Origin: CAVTPU01 sp963736695
Lineage (GTDB): Bacteria > Actinomycetota > Actinomycetes > Mycobacteriales > Micromonosporaceae
DNA: 64,000 bases
Reading direction: 5' to 3'
Assembly (NCBI GenBank): GCA_963736695.1
Contig: CAVTPU010000004.1
Span: 2,852,001-2,916,000, forward strand
Part shown: in pieces, positions 27,549 through 35,205 of the stretch
How the letters are laid out: the number at the start of each line of letters is the position of its first letter
How positions within the stretch are numbered: position 1 is the stretch's first letter
Program-made: the position numbers and the translations under genes
Notes under the pieces: model-generated
What the model was told of the DNA's origin: nothing
Databases searched by the model: none
What the model saw: the letters and a program-made list of their open reading frames with translations, nothing else

Positions 27549-27917
27549 TTAGCTCCGGTGGCCGGGGCCGTCGTCGTGTCCGGGCGCGTCATCGTCATCG
27601 TCGTCCGCGTCGTGTCCGGGCGCGTCATCGTCGTCATCGTCGTCCGCGTCGGACGAGGATCCAGAACCGCTGCCCGAGCCGGCGGTGCCGCTGCCAGGGG
27701 CGGTGCTGCTGCCCGGGGCGTCGTCGGCGTCGTCACCGGGTGTCTCCGTCGTCTCGTCGGTCGTCTCGTTGGAGACGTTGTCGGCGGCGGGGGTGGTTTC
27801 GGAGCTGCTTCCGTGGTTTCCGGCGAGGGCGATGCCGCCGACGACCGAACCACCGATGATGGCGAGGCCGATCGCGAGGCCGATCGCGGCGACAGCCTTG
27901 GAAATGCGTGGGCGCAT
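27549..27917 (-). CDS. Secreted Asp-rich acidic protein with tandem repeats
   Basis: A protein of 122 residues. An N-terminal hydrophobic segment (AVAAIGLAIGLAIIGGSVVG) acts as signal or anchor; the rest is Ser/Thr/Gly linker and then an Asp-rich tail made of the repeat DADDDDDDAPGH, about two copies. Poly-Asp tails of this kind can bind divalent metals; that is inference. The ATG at 27917 is chosen because AAGGAG is 8 bases before it, while ATG 27923 is too close. It is the last gene of the minus-strand set behind apbE, 107 bases from it, and ends in a U-tract terminator. Confidence 0.65.
   Translation of the reverse strand: MRPRISKAVAAIGLAIGLAIIGGSVVGGIALAGNHGSSSETTPAADNVSNETTDETTETPGDDADDAPGSSTAPGSGTAGSGSGSGSSSDADDDDDDDAPGHDADDDDDDAPGHDDGPGHRS
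27572..27647 (-). repeat. 36-base tandem repeat coding Asp-rich motif
   Basis: The unit starting CGTCGTGTCCGGGCGCGTCA is repeated at 27572 and 27608, a period of 36 bases that is in frame (12 residues). Such repeats can expand or contract by slippage. Confidence 0.7.
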
Positions 27918-28024
27918 CGTCATTTCTCCTTGTGTGGTGCGTGTGTGACCAGCGTTTTCATAGTGTCGTCAACATCATGACTGTCGGACGCTTAGCTTGT
28001 CGCTGCGACAAGGTCAAGGTCCGG

Positions 28025-28882
28025 CTAAGAGGTGGTGTCGTCACGCTGGTCAAGCCCACGCGGCCTCGGACGGCCGCCAGGCGCCATGGGCATGTCGGTG
28101 TCTAATGGCCCGTCCGAACCGGGGGCCACAGGGAGTCCTGCGGAGCAGAAGGCGGCTCCGTCTTCGAGCACCACCGCAGAATAGAAGCCGTCGAGGGTGC
28201 CGAGCCAGTCGATGCCGGGTCGGCCCATCGCCACCGCTGCCGTGGCATAGGCGTCGGCGAGGCCGAGGTCCTGTCCGACGACGGTGACCGAACGCATGAG
28301 TTCATCGGGCCGCCCGGTGCGGGGGTTAACGACGTGCAGCCCGCGTTCATAGAGCCCCGACGTGGCGACAGCGAGGTCGGTGCCGGCGAGAACCCACGCC
28401 ACCTTGTCGTGCTCCCACGGGTGGCGCACGCCCACCTCCCACTCCCGGTCCGGAGCGGGTCGCCCCCGGGTCTGCAGATCGCCGCCGGCCTCTATCGAGT
28501 GGTTGGTCGCGCCGGCCGCACTCAATCGTTCGGATGCGACCTGCACTGACCAACCTTTGACATAACCCGAGGGGTCGAGCCGGCCCGTGGCATAGACGTC
28601 GAAGAAGCCGTCGGTGAGTTGCCACAGCTGCGCACACTGGTCGAGCACGAATCGCAGGTCGTCGGAACAGTCGTCGATGCCGATCTCGCCTCGGTGCAGT
28701 CGGTTGACCTCGCTGTCGTCGCGATAGGTGCTGAATCGTCGGTCAACCTCGTGCAGCCACCCAAACGCCAGGTCGGCGAGGCGTTGCGCCTCGCCGACCG
28801 GCAACGGGTCACGAATGTCCACTGTGGCGACCGTGCCCATGACGGCTTCGGACCGGCGCAGCCCCGGTGGTTGTCGTGTCAC
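28025..28882 (-). CDS. apbE: FAD:protein FMN transferase (ApbE)
   Basis: A protein of 285 residues. ApbE attaches FMN from FAD to a Thr or Ser of target proteins outside the membrane. Visible family marks are MGTVATVDIRD at the start, STYRDDSEVNRL, SGYVKGWSVQVA, IEAGGDLQTRG (FAD-binding) and the metal-binding LADAYATAAVAMG. A signal peptide is not obvious, as in many actinobacterial members. It lies 3 bases downstream of an FMN-binding-domain gene that would be its natural substrate, so the two form a functional pair. Confidence 0.9.
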   Translation of the reverse strand: MTRQPPGLRRSEAVMGTVATVDIRDPLPVGEAQRLADLAFGWLHEVDRRFSTYRDDSEVNRLHRGEIGIDDCSDDLRFVLDQCAQLWQLTDGFFDVYATGRLDPSGYVKGWSVQVASERLSAAGATNHSIEAGGDLQTRGRPAPDREWEVGVRHPWEHDKVAWVLAGTDLAVATSGLYERGLHVVNPRTGRPDELMRSVTVVGQDLGLADAYATAAVAMGRPGIDWLGTLDGFYSAVVLEDGAAFCSAGLPVAPGSDGPLDTDMPMAPGGRPRPRGLDQRDDTTS

Positions 28883-28885
28883 GAA

Positions 28886-29470
28886 TCAGATCTTCCCAAG
28901 GGCCGACTGCAGTGACTGCTTCCAGGCGTCGCAGCTATAGGTGGCGCCGCTGACCAGGCTCTTACAGGTGCCGCTTGGAACGCCCTGCGCAGAGACAGCT
29001 TTGGGGCCGAGGATCGAAGCGGTGCTCTTGGGTCGGTTTGACTGTTGGATCGTGCTGACGCTGTCGATGTGGGTGCCGGTGACGGTGATGCTCACCTGCA
29101 TGCTGCCGAAGTCCTTCGCGGCGAAGGCGGAGCCGGTGATGGTGCGTTTGGCCGGCGGTGCCGTCGTCTTGGTCGTGGTGGTGGGCTTCGGCGCAGTCGA
29201 GCCCTTGGGGGCCGTGGTCGCGCTTTTGCCCGGCTTCGCGCTGGTGGAGGGGCGAACTCCCGGCGTGCCAGCAGCTCCGGAGGGCGCTGGCACGCCGGGA
29301 GTGCCCGCAACGCCACCGTCGGCAGGCACGCCATCGGGGTTGGCGGAGGGATCGAGTGGTGCGTCGGCGGCCGAGGTGCCAGGGGCCACCAAGCCTTGCC
29401 ATTTGAGTCCGACCAGCATCATGGTGACGACACTGAAGCTGAAGAGCATGGACAGGACGCGCCGCATCAT
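28886..29470 (-). CDS. FMN-binding domain protein, likely flavinylated and extracytoplasmic
   Basis: A protein of 194 residues with an N-terminal membrane helix (VLSMLFSFSVVTMMLVGLKW), a long Pro/Thr/Gly-rich linker of about 80 residues, and a C-terminal FMN-binding domain from about residue 105 (GSAFAAKDFGSMQVSITVTG). The flavinylation motif SGATYS lies near the end (KSLVSGATYSCDAWKQSL); ApbE enzymes modify the Thr of such SGAT motifs. The linker would let the flavin domain reach outward from the membrane. ApbE follows and a ferric-reductase-like gene precedes it, so it probably carries electrons on the outer face. Confidence 0.88.
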   Translation of the reverse strand: MMRRVLSMLFSFSVVTMMLVGLKWQGLVAPGTSAADAPLDPSANPDGVPADGGVAGTPGVPAPSGAAGTPGVRPSTSAKPGKSATTAPKGSTAPKPTTTTKTTAPPAKRTITGSAFAAKDFGSMQVSITVTGTHIDSVSTIQQSNRPKSTASILGPKAVSAQGVPSGTCKSLVSGATYSCDAWKQSLQSALGKI

Positions 29471-29507
29471 GACTGTCTCCTGAGGGCAGATAGGTCGAGG
29501 GTCTGGA

Positions 29508-31076
29508 TCAGAATTCGAACGGGTCGAGATGGATTTGACGTTTGGGCAGGTGCAGCTTCTTGAGCACCGCGACCGATGCTCCGACTAGTCCGGGAGGACC
29601 ACAGAGATAGACGTCGCGACGTCCGATGTCGGGAACAATCTCCCGGAAACCTTTGGGGGTCATCGCCCGCTTGGGGCCCGGGTCGTTGCGGGATCCGATG
29701 ATGTAGAAGACCTCGGCGTCGCGTGAGTCGGCGAGCCAGTCGAGCTCCTCGCGGAACAGGATGTCGTCGGGCGAGCTGGCCCGATAGATGACCACCGCGC
29801 CTCGGGGGAGGTCTTCCAACAGGGCGCGGATCGGGGCGATGCCGCTGCCGCCAGCGATGAGCACGGCCCGCTGACGGGCCCGACGGTCTGCGGTGAAGGT
29901 TCCCGAAGGACCTTCGACGAAGACCGGGGTGCCGGGGTCGAGCCACTGGATCTGTTGCGTGTGGTCACCCACGATCTTGATGGTGAGTCGCAGCCATTCC
30001 TCGTTGGGCGCCGCCGAGAGCGAGAAGGGGTGCGCCTGCCACCAGTGCCCGCCGGCGAGGAACCGCCACCGGAAGAACTGCCCGGCCCGGGCCTGCAACT
30101 TGTCGAGGTTCTTGCCCTTGACATAGACCGAGAAGGTGTCGGGTCCCTCCGGCACGATCTCCGCGACGCGCATCTGGTGCCGCAGGTTGAGCCGGATCGG
30201 CGCGATGATTCGTCCCCAGACGAAGCAGGCGATGACGAAGACATAGAGGCCGATCCACAGGGTGTGACCCGGCTTTCCCTCGATGAGTTCCTGCCCGCTG
30301 GCGAACATGTGGCCATAGCTGAGCAGGAGCACGGCATAGCTCGTGAGGTGCAGGTAATACCAAAGTTCGTAGTTCATGAATTGGCGGACTGTGCGCAGGG
30401 CGAGAAGGGTGACCCCGATGAGGATGCCCGTCGCGACGAAGGCGCTGAGCATGTCTTCATAGGTGGTCATCATCGCGAGCGACTCGGCGACGAAGCCCTT
30501 GTCCTCATAGGCCATGCCGGCCAGGATGAGCAGCACCGCGTGGCCGATCACCGTCACCGTCACGATCATGCCGAGGTCGCGGTGCCAGGCGATCATCTCG
30601 CCGGCGCCGACACCACGGTCGAGCCAACCGACCCGGCTCATGAGCAGCATCTGGGCGAGTAGCGCGAAACCGCCGACCATGCCCGTGATGCGGCCGGCCT
30701 CGGTGAGCGCGGCGGGCATGCCGTCGACCGCGCCGGCCGGGGTGCCGATCCACCAGAGGGCGACGCTCGCGATCATCCCGCCCCAGAAGAGCATGACGAT
30801 CATCTGTTGGGCGTTTCGGCCCCGCGCACTCGGCCGGCGCACCTCGTCGGTCGGGCCGACCATCGTGCTGCGCTCCGGCCGAGGCCGGTTGGCGGGGATC
30901 GGCGTGGTCGGCCGAGCCGGCGTGTGCGGGCCCGGGTTGTGCGGCCCGGGGTTGGGTGGCCGCCGGTCCGGGGGCATCATCCGTGGGTCCGGCCCGGGAC
31001 GTTGCTCCGGGGCCATGAAAGTCGTTGGTCCATTGGCGCCCCGAGGAGGGGGGATTGGACGGCCAGAATGCTCCAC
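29508..31076 (-). CDS. Ferric-reductase-like transmembrane NAD(P)H oxidoreductase
   Basis: A protein of 522 residues. The first 75 are Pro/Arg-rich and disordered. A ferric reductase-like membrane domain of about six helices follows (about 90-290) with paired His in IAWHRDLGMIVTVTVIGHAV and YYLHLTSYAVLLLSYGHMF that can hold two haems. The rest is a ferredoxin-NADP reductase unit: FAD-binding RWRFLAGGHWWQAHPFSLSA, a pyridine-nucleotide loop LIAGGSGIAPIRALLEDL and YLCGPPGLVG. It should move electrons from NAD(P)H across the membrane. GTG 31076 is the longest plausible start; ATG 31016 is an alternative. Its leader carries a DtxR-type iron box. Confidence 0.88.
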   Translation of the reverse strand: MEHSGRPIPPPRGANGPTTFMAPEQRPGPDPRMMPPDRRPPNPGPHNPGPHTPARPTTPIPANRPRPERSTMVGPTDEVRRPSARGRNAQQMIVMLFWGGMIASVALWWIGTPAGAVDGMPAALTEAGRITGMVGGFALLAQMLLMSRVGWLDRGVGAGEMIAWHRDLGMIVTVTVIGHAVLLILAGMAYEDKGFVAESLAMMTTYEDMLSAFVATGILIGVTLLALRTVRQFMNYELWYYLHLTSYAVLLLSYGHMFASGQELIEGKPGHTLWIGLYVFVIACFVWGRIIAPIRLNLRHQMRVAEIVPEGPDTFSVYVKGKNLDKLQARAGQFFRWRFLAGGHWWQAHPFSLSAAPNEEWLRLTIKIVGDHTQQIQWLDPGTPVFVEGPSGTFTADRRARQRAVLIAGGSGIAPIRALLEDLPRGAVVIYRASSPDDILFREELDWLADSRDAEVFYIIGSRNDPGPKRAMTPKGFREIVPDIGRRDVYLCGPPGLVGASVAVLKKLHLPKRQIHLDPFEF

Positions 31077-31181
31077 GAGGATGGTCGTACCGCACCCGTC
31101 GGAGCGCGGCCAACCGCTAAGACCCGGTTTAAGGCAATGTTATCGAGGGTTTGTGAGCCGGCTTACCAGATCCGATTTCAC

Positions 31182-31200
31182 TAAGCTTAGCCTTACCTAA
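31182..31200. promoter_or_regulatory. DtxR/IdeR-type iron box
   Basis: TAAGCTTAGCCTTACCTAA matches the IdeR/DtxR consensus (TTAGGTTAGSCTAACCTAA) at 16 of 19 positions. It lies in the divergent gap, 106 bases before the ferric-reductase-like start and about 90 bases before the cobalamin riboswitch, so it could control either or both sides. Fe2+-loaded DtxR proteins repress from such sites. Confidence 0.7.
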
Positions 31201-31286
31201 TTCTCCGCGATCGGTCGTTGCCGGAACGCATCGACCACGATCGTCGGCGCGACCTCTCTTGGCGTGGAGCGCCCAAGCCAGCTACC

Positions 31287-31403
31287 GTCATCGCGACCAC
31301 CCACAGCGAAGCCGGTGCGACTCCGGCGCTGTCCCGCAACTGTGATGCCCTCCACCGGTCCAACCGGTCGGGCTGAGCCAGGTCGCCTGTGTGTGGTCGC
31401 GAC
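31287..31403 (+). ncRNA. Cobalamin riboswitch
   Basis: The leader of the B12-type importer has the conserved cobalamin aptamer core: GCCGGTGCGACTCCGG (31311-31326), GCTGTCCCGCAACTGT (31328-31343, the B12 box) and GAGCCAGGTCGCCTGT (31375-31390). A 10-bp perfect stem (TCGCGACCAC at 31291-31300 with GTGGTCGCGA at 31393-31402) closes it. Cobalamin binding is expected to lower expression of the downstream genes. Confidence 0.92.
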
Positions 31404-31493
31404 CCAGCGCTCTCGAGGAAGAGTGCCTCGCGGGCAGGACCAGCCATCGGCTCCCGCCGGCGAAGCAACCCGCCTCGACCGACAGGAGGACAG

Positions 31494-32429
31494 ATGAGAC
31501 GTCCACTCAGGACAGCCCGATGGGTCGTCGCGATCGTCGCGACGGCCACTCTGCTCAGCACGGCGGCGTGCGCGACCGGCACCGACCCCACCCCGACGCC
31601 CGCCGCGTCCGGCACCACGGCATTCCCCGTCACGGTCGGTTCGGTGACGCTCGCCGCCAAGCCAACCCATATCGTGTCGCTGTCGCCGACAGCGACCGAG
31701 ACACTCTTCGCCATCGACGCGGGCGCGCAGGTGGTCGCAGTCGATGACAACTCGACCTTTCCGACCACCGCGCCCAAGACGAAACTCTCGGCCTTCAAAC
31801 CCAACGTCGAGGCGATCGCGAAGTTCCAGCCCGACCTGGTGATCGTCTCCAACGACATGGAGAAGATCGTTTCGCAGCTCACCACATTGAAGATTCCGAC
31901 GCTGCTCGCCCCATCTGCGAAGACACTCGACGATACGTACGGGCAGATCATCGACCTCGGCGCCCTCACCGGCCACCGCGACACCGCGCAGGCCCTCGTC
32001 ACCCGGATGAAAGACCAGATCGGCAAACTCGTCGCCGGTGTTCCGGCGGCCGCGAAGTCGAAGACCTACTACTACGAGCTCGATCCGACCTACTACACGG
32101 TGACCTCGGCGACCTTCATCGGCTCGCTGTTCACCAGCGTGGGCCTGACCAACATCGCCGACGCGAAGAACGCGTCGAACCCCTATCCGCAGCTCTCGGC
32201 CGAGGCGGTCCTCGGGGCGAACCCGGACTTCATCTTTCTCGCCGACACGAAGTGCTGTGGTCAATCCCCTGACACGTTGGCGAAACGGCCGGGGTGGGCC
32301 GATGTCGCGGCGGTGAAGAACAACCGGATCGTCACGCTTGACGACGACATCGCCTCGCGCTGGGGCCCCCGCGTGCTCGACCTGGTCATCGCCATCACCG
32401 ACGCGGTCGGCAAGGCGTCGTTGTCCTGA
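31494..32429 (+). CDS. Vitamin B12-type ABC transporter substrate-binding lipoprotein
   Basis: A protein of 311 residues. The N-terminal signal ends at a lipobox-like LLSTAACATG, so the mature protein is tethered to the outer face of the membrane. It belongs to the BtuF/FecB class (periplasmic-binding type III): HIVSLSPTATETLFAIDAGA, AKFQPDLVIVSNDMEKI, and the Trp-containing RPGWADVAAVKNNRIVTLDD. The cobalamin riboswitch in its leader points to corrinoid rather than ferric-siderophore uptake. AGGAGG at 31484-31489 precedes the ATG. Its stop overlaps the permease ATG by one base. Confidence 0.87.
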   Translation: MRRPLRTARWVVAIVATATLLSTAACATGTDPTPTPAASGTTAFPVTVGSVTLAAKPTHIVSLSPTATETLFAIDAGAQVVAVDDNSTFPTTAPKTKLSAFKPNVEAIAKFQPDLVIVSNDMEKIVSQLTTLKIPTLLAPSAKTLDDTYGQIIDLGALTGHRDTAQALVTRMKDQIGKLVAGVPAAAKSKTYYYELDPTYYTVTSATFIGSLFTSVGLTNIADAKNASNPYPQLSAEAVLGANPDFIFLADTKCCGQSPDTLAKRPGWADVAAVKNNRIVTLDDDIASRWGPRVLDLVIAITDAVGKASLS

Positions 32430-33529
32430 TGCTCACCACGTCGCCCACCCTTCGCGGTGCGACGGCCGACCCACCCCAGCGTCGCGTCGCCAGACTGACG
32501 CTGGGGTGGTTGAGCGCCGGAGTCGCGGCCGTCATCGCCGCCGCGCTCGCCGGACTCGCCATCGGACCCGTGCGGCTCGACCCGCGTGCCGTCGGGATCG
32601 AACTACTCGACCTGATTCCCGGCGTCGACCTCATCAGCGGCCTGACCCCGCAACAATCGGCGATCGTCACCGAACTACGCCTGCCCCGAGTGGTGCTCGG
32701 GTTGCTCGTCGGCGCGGTGCTCGCCGTCGCCGGAGGCTGCTATCAGGGGGTCTTCGGCAACCCGCTCGCCGACCCCTATCTGCTGGGGGTCGCCTCCGGC
32801 GCTGGGCTCGGAGCCACCGTCGCCGTGGCCGTCGGCGCCGCCGGGCTCGTCGCCGACGGCGCGAGTTATGGCGTGTTGGTGCCACCGTTCGCGTTCGCCG
32901 GCGCACTGGTGGCGGTGGCTCTCACCTATGGACTCGGCGCAGCCGGTGCCCGGGTCCGGACTCCCGCGACGCTGATCCTCGCGGGGGTCGCCGTCGCCGC
33001 TTTCCTCACGGCGATCCAGACTTATGTGCTGCAACGCAACTCCGACAACATTCGCGAGGTCTATTCGTGGCTGCTCGGCCGGCTGGCCACCAGCGGCTGG
33101 CGTGAGGTGCTTCTCCTTACCCCGTACGCGTGTGTCGCCCTTATGGTCTTGTTGGCCCACAGTCGCCGGCTCGATGTCATGAGCGTCGGCGACGACGAAG
33201 CGGCGAGTCTTGGCCTGCACCCCCGACGAGTGCGCTATCTGATCATCATCGTGGCGTCGCTGGCCACCGCCGCCGCCGTGGCGGTCTCGGGCCTCATCGG
33301 CTTCGTCGGCATCATCGTGCCGCACACGCTGCGGCTGCTCGCTGGCGCGAGCTATCGGGTGATCCTGCCGCTGTCGATGCTCTTCGGTGCGGCATTCCTC
33401 ACCGGCGCCGACGTCGTCGCACGAACCCTGCTCGCGCCCACCGAGATTCCGCTCGGGGTGGTCACCGCGTTTCTCGGGGCGCCGTTCTTCGTGTTGGTGC
33501 TGCGCTCGGCGAGGCGGATCGAGTGGTAA
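32429..33529 (+). CDS. ABC transporter permease (BtuC/FecCD family)
   Basis: A polytopic protein of 366 residues with about ten membrane helices. Family marks are LRLPRVVLGLLVGAVLAVAG, QGVFGNPLADPYLLG and GLIGFVGIIVPHTLRLLAG, the last forming the coupling-helix region that meets the ATPase. It makes the homodimeric channel of the importer. The gene lies between the binding protein and the ATPase in a tightly overlapped unit (1 base before, 7 bases after). Confidence 0.93.
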   Translation: MLTTSPTLRGATADPPQRRVARLTLGWLSAGVAAVIAAALAGLAIGPVRLDPRAVGIELLDLIPGVDLISGLTPQQSAIVTELRLPRVVLGLLVGAVLAVAGGCYQGVFGNPLADPYLLGVASGAGLGATVAVAVGAAGLVADGASYGVLVPPFAFAGALVAVALTYGLGAAGARVRTPATLILAGVAVAAFLTAIQTYVLQRNSDNIREVYSWLLGRLATSGWREVLLLTPYACVALMVLLAHSRRLDVMSVGDDEAASLGLHPRRVRYLIIIVASLATAAAVAVSGLIGFVGIIVPHTLRLLAGASYRVILPLSMLFGAAFLTGADVVARTLLAPTEIPLGVVTAFLGAPFFVLVLRSARRIEW

Positions 33530-34395
33530 CCGGCCGGCCCGCGCCCGAACCGTTCGCGATCGAGGCGCGGGGGGTGCATGTGCGCCTCGACGGCGCGGAG
33601 GTGTTGCACGGAGTCGACCTCGCGGTGCCGGCCGGCGAGTGGGTCACGGTGATCGGACCCAACGGGGCAGGCAAATCCACCTTGTTGCGCGCACTCGGCG
33701 GTCTTATCCCATGTCGCGGCACCATCACGCTGTGGGGCGCCACGGTGGACAGCCTGTCACGCCGGACCCGCGCCAGGGCCGTGGCGACCGTCCCGCAGAC
33801 CCCCGTCATTCCCGCCGGCATGGTGGTGTTCGACTATGTGTTGCTCGGACGGACCCCACACGTCACTCCACTAGGTCGGGAGTCGGCGGTCGACCTCGCG
33901 GCCGTGACCGAGGTGTTGGAGCGACTCCGGCTGACGCCCTTCGCCGGCCGGTCGGTCAACACTCTCTCCGGCGGGGAGCGGCAACGAGTCTTTCTGGCCC
34001 GGGCGCTGGCGCAGGAGGCGCGGCTGCTTCTGCTCGACGAACCCACATCCGCACTCGACATCGGCCACCAGCAGGACGTGCTCGACCTCGTCGACGAACT
34101 GCGCCGCGATCGGGGCCTCACCGTCGTCGCGACGATGCACGATCTGGGACTCGCCGGTGAATACGCCGACCGGATCGTGCTGCTCGCAGGCGGCGTGGTC
34201 GCCGCCACCGGGGATCCGGCCCAGGTGCTCACCGAGGAGCTGCTCGCCACGCACTATCAGGCACGAGTGCGGGTCATCGCAGGCGAACGAGGGCCGATCG
34301 TGCTTCCTGTCCGCCGCGCGTCGATCTCGTCGGCTACCGTGCACAGATATGAGCACCCTGCATCGCCCCCGCGTCGGACACATCCAGTTCCTTAA
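33523..34395 (+). CDS. ABC transporter ATP-binding protein (BtuD/FecE type)
   Basis: A protein of 290 residues: Walker A GPNGAGKST, Q-loop PQTPV, signature LSGGERQRV, Walker B LLLLDEPTSALD and switch His in MHDLGLAGEY. It powers the B12-type importer with the two preceding genes. The start GTG 33523 overlaps the permease by 7 bases; the long upstream extension of the frame is the permease in another frame. The last 15 codons (ending THPVP) run over the start of mqnA by 47 bases and may be a non-conserved tail. Confidence 0.92.
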   Translation: MVTGRPAPEPFAIEARGVHVRLDGAEVLHGVDLAVPAGEWVTVIGPNGAGKSTLLRALGGLIPCRGTITLWGATVDSLSRRTRARAVATVPQTPVIPAGMVVFDYVLLGRTPHVTPLGRESAVDLAAVTEVLERLRLTPFAGRSVNTLSGGERQRVFLARALAQEARLLLLDEPTSALDIGHQQDVLDLVDELRRDRGLTVVATMHDLGLAGEYADRIVLLAGGVVAATGDPAQVLTEELLATHYQARVRVIAGERGPIVLPVRRASISSATVHRYEHPASPPRRTHPVP

Positions 34396-35194
34396 CTGTC
34401 TGCCGCTGTATTGGGGGTTGATGCGGTCGGGCGCGCTCTTCGGCGTGGAACTGCACAAGGACACCCCGGATCGGCTCAACCAGGCGCTCGTCGCCGGTGA
34501 CCTCGATATCGGCCCGATCTCCCTGGTCGAATATCTTCGCCACGCCGACGAGCTGCTGCTCCTGCCCGACCTCGCGGTCGGCAGCGACGGGCCGGTGCTG
34601 TCGGTGAACCTCGCCACCACCGTGCCACCCGGCGAGCTGTCCGGCCGTCCGGTCGCGCTCGGCTCGACCTCACGCACCGGCGTGTTGCTTGCACGGATGT
34701 GGCTGGAGTCGTGTCATCAGGTCACACCCCGCTATTTCACCTGTCCGCCGGACCTGACCGAGATGCTCATCGAGGCCGATGCGGCCGTGCTCATCGGCGA
34801 CGTCGCCCTGCGGATGCGGCACGACGCCCCACGAGCCGGGCTTGAGGTCATCGACCTCGGCGAGGCCTGGCGGGAATGGACCGGACTACCGATGGTCTTC
34901 GCCGTGTGGGCGGTGCGACGCGACTTCGCCGCCGCGCACCCCGGGCAGGTCAAGGAGGTTCACGAGGCGTTCGTCGCCTCACGCGAGCTGTGCGTCGCCT
35001 CCCTGGACGAGGTCGCGTCAGTTGCGTCGAGGTGGGAACCGTTCTCCGCCGAGACGCTCGCGGAGTATTTCCGGGTGCTTGACTTCTCGCTCGGGTCGCG
35101 GCAGATCGCCGGACTGCGCGAGTTCGCGGCGCGTGCGGCGGCGGCGGGCGAGGTGCCGCCGTTGGCGGCAGGCGGCCCGGCCTTCTTCGGCTGA
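34349..35194 (+). CDS. mqnA: Chorismate dehydratase MqnA (futalosine menaquinone pathway)
   Basis: A protein of 281 residues. MqnA removes water from chorismate to make 3-enolpyruvylbenzoate, the first step of the futalosine route to menaquinone. Family marks: VGHIQFLNCLPLYWGL, DIGPISLVEYLRHADELLLL, VALGSTSRTGVLLARMWLES, AAVLIGDVALRMRHDAP and DLGEAWREWTGLPMVFAVWA. The ATG overlaps the importer ATPase gene by 47 bases, so mqnA is transcribed downstream of the cobalamin riboswitch unless it has its own promoter. mqnC lies 5.5 kb away. Confidence 0.93.
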   Translation: MSTLHRPRVGHIQFLNCLPLYWGLMRSGALFGVELHKDTPDRLNQALVAGDLDIGPISLVEYLRHADELLLLPDLAVGSDGPVLSVNLATTVPPGELSGRPVALGSTSRTGVLLARMWLESCHQVTPRYFTCPPDLTEMLIEADAAVLIGDVALRMRHDAPRAGLEVIDLGEAWREWTGLPMVFAVWAVRRDFAAAHPGQVKEVHEAFVASRELCVASLDEVASVASRWEPFSAETLAEYFRVLDFSLGSRQIAGLREFAARAAAAGEVPPLAAGGPAFFG

Positions 35195-35205
35195 CGGCCC
35201 CCTTT

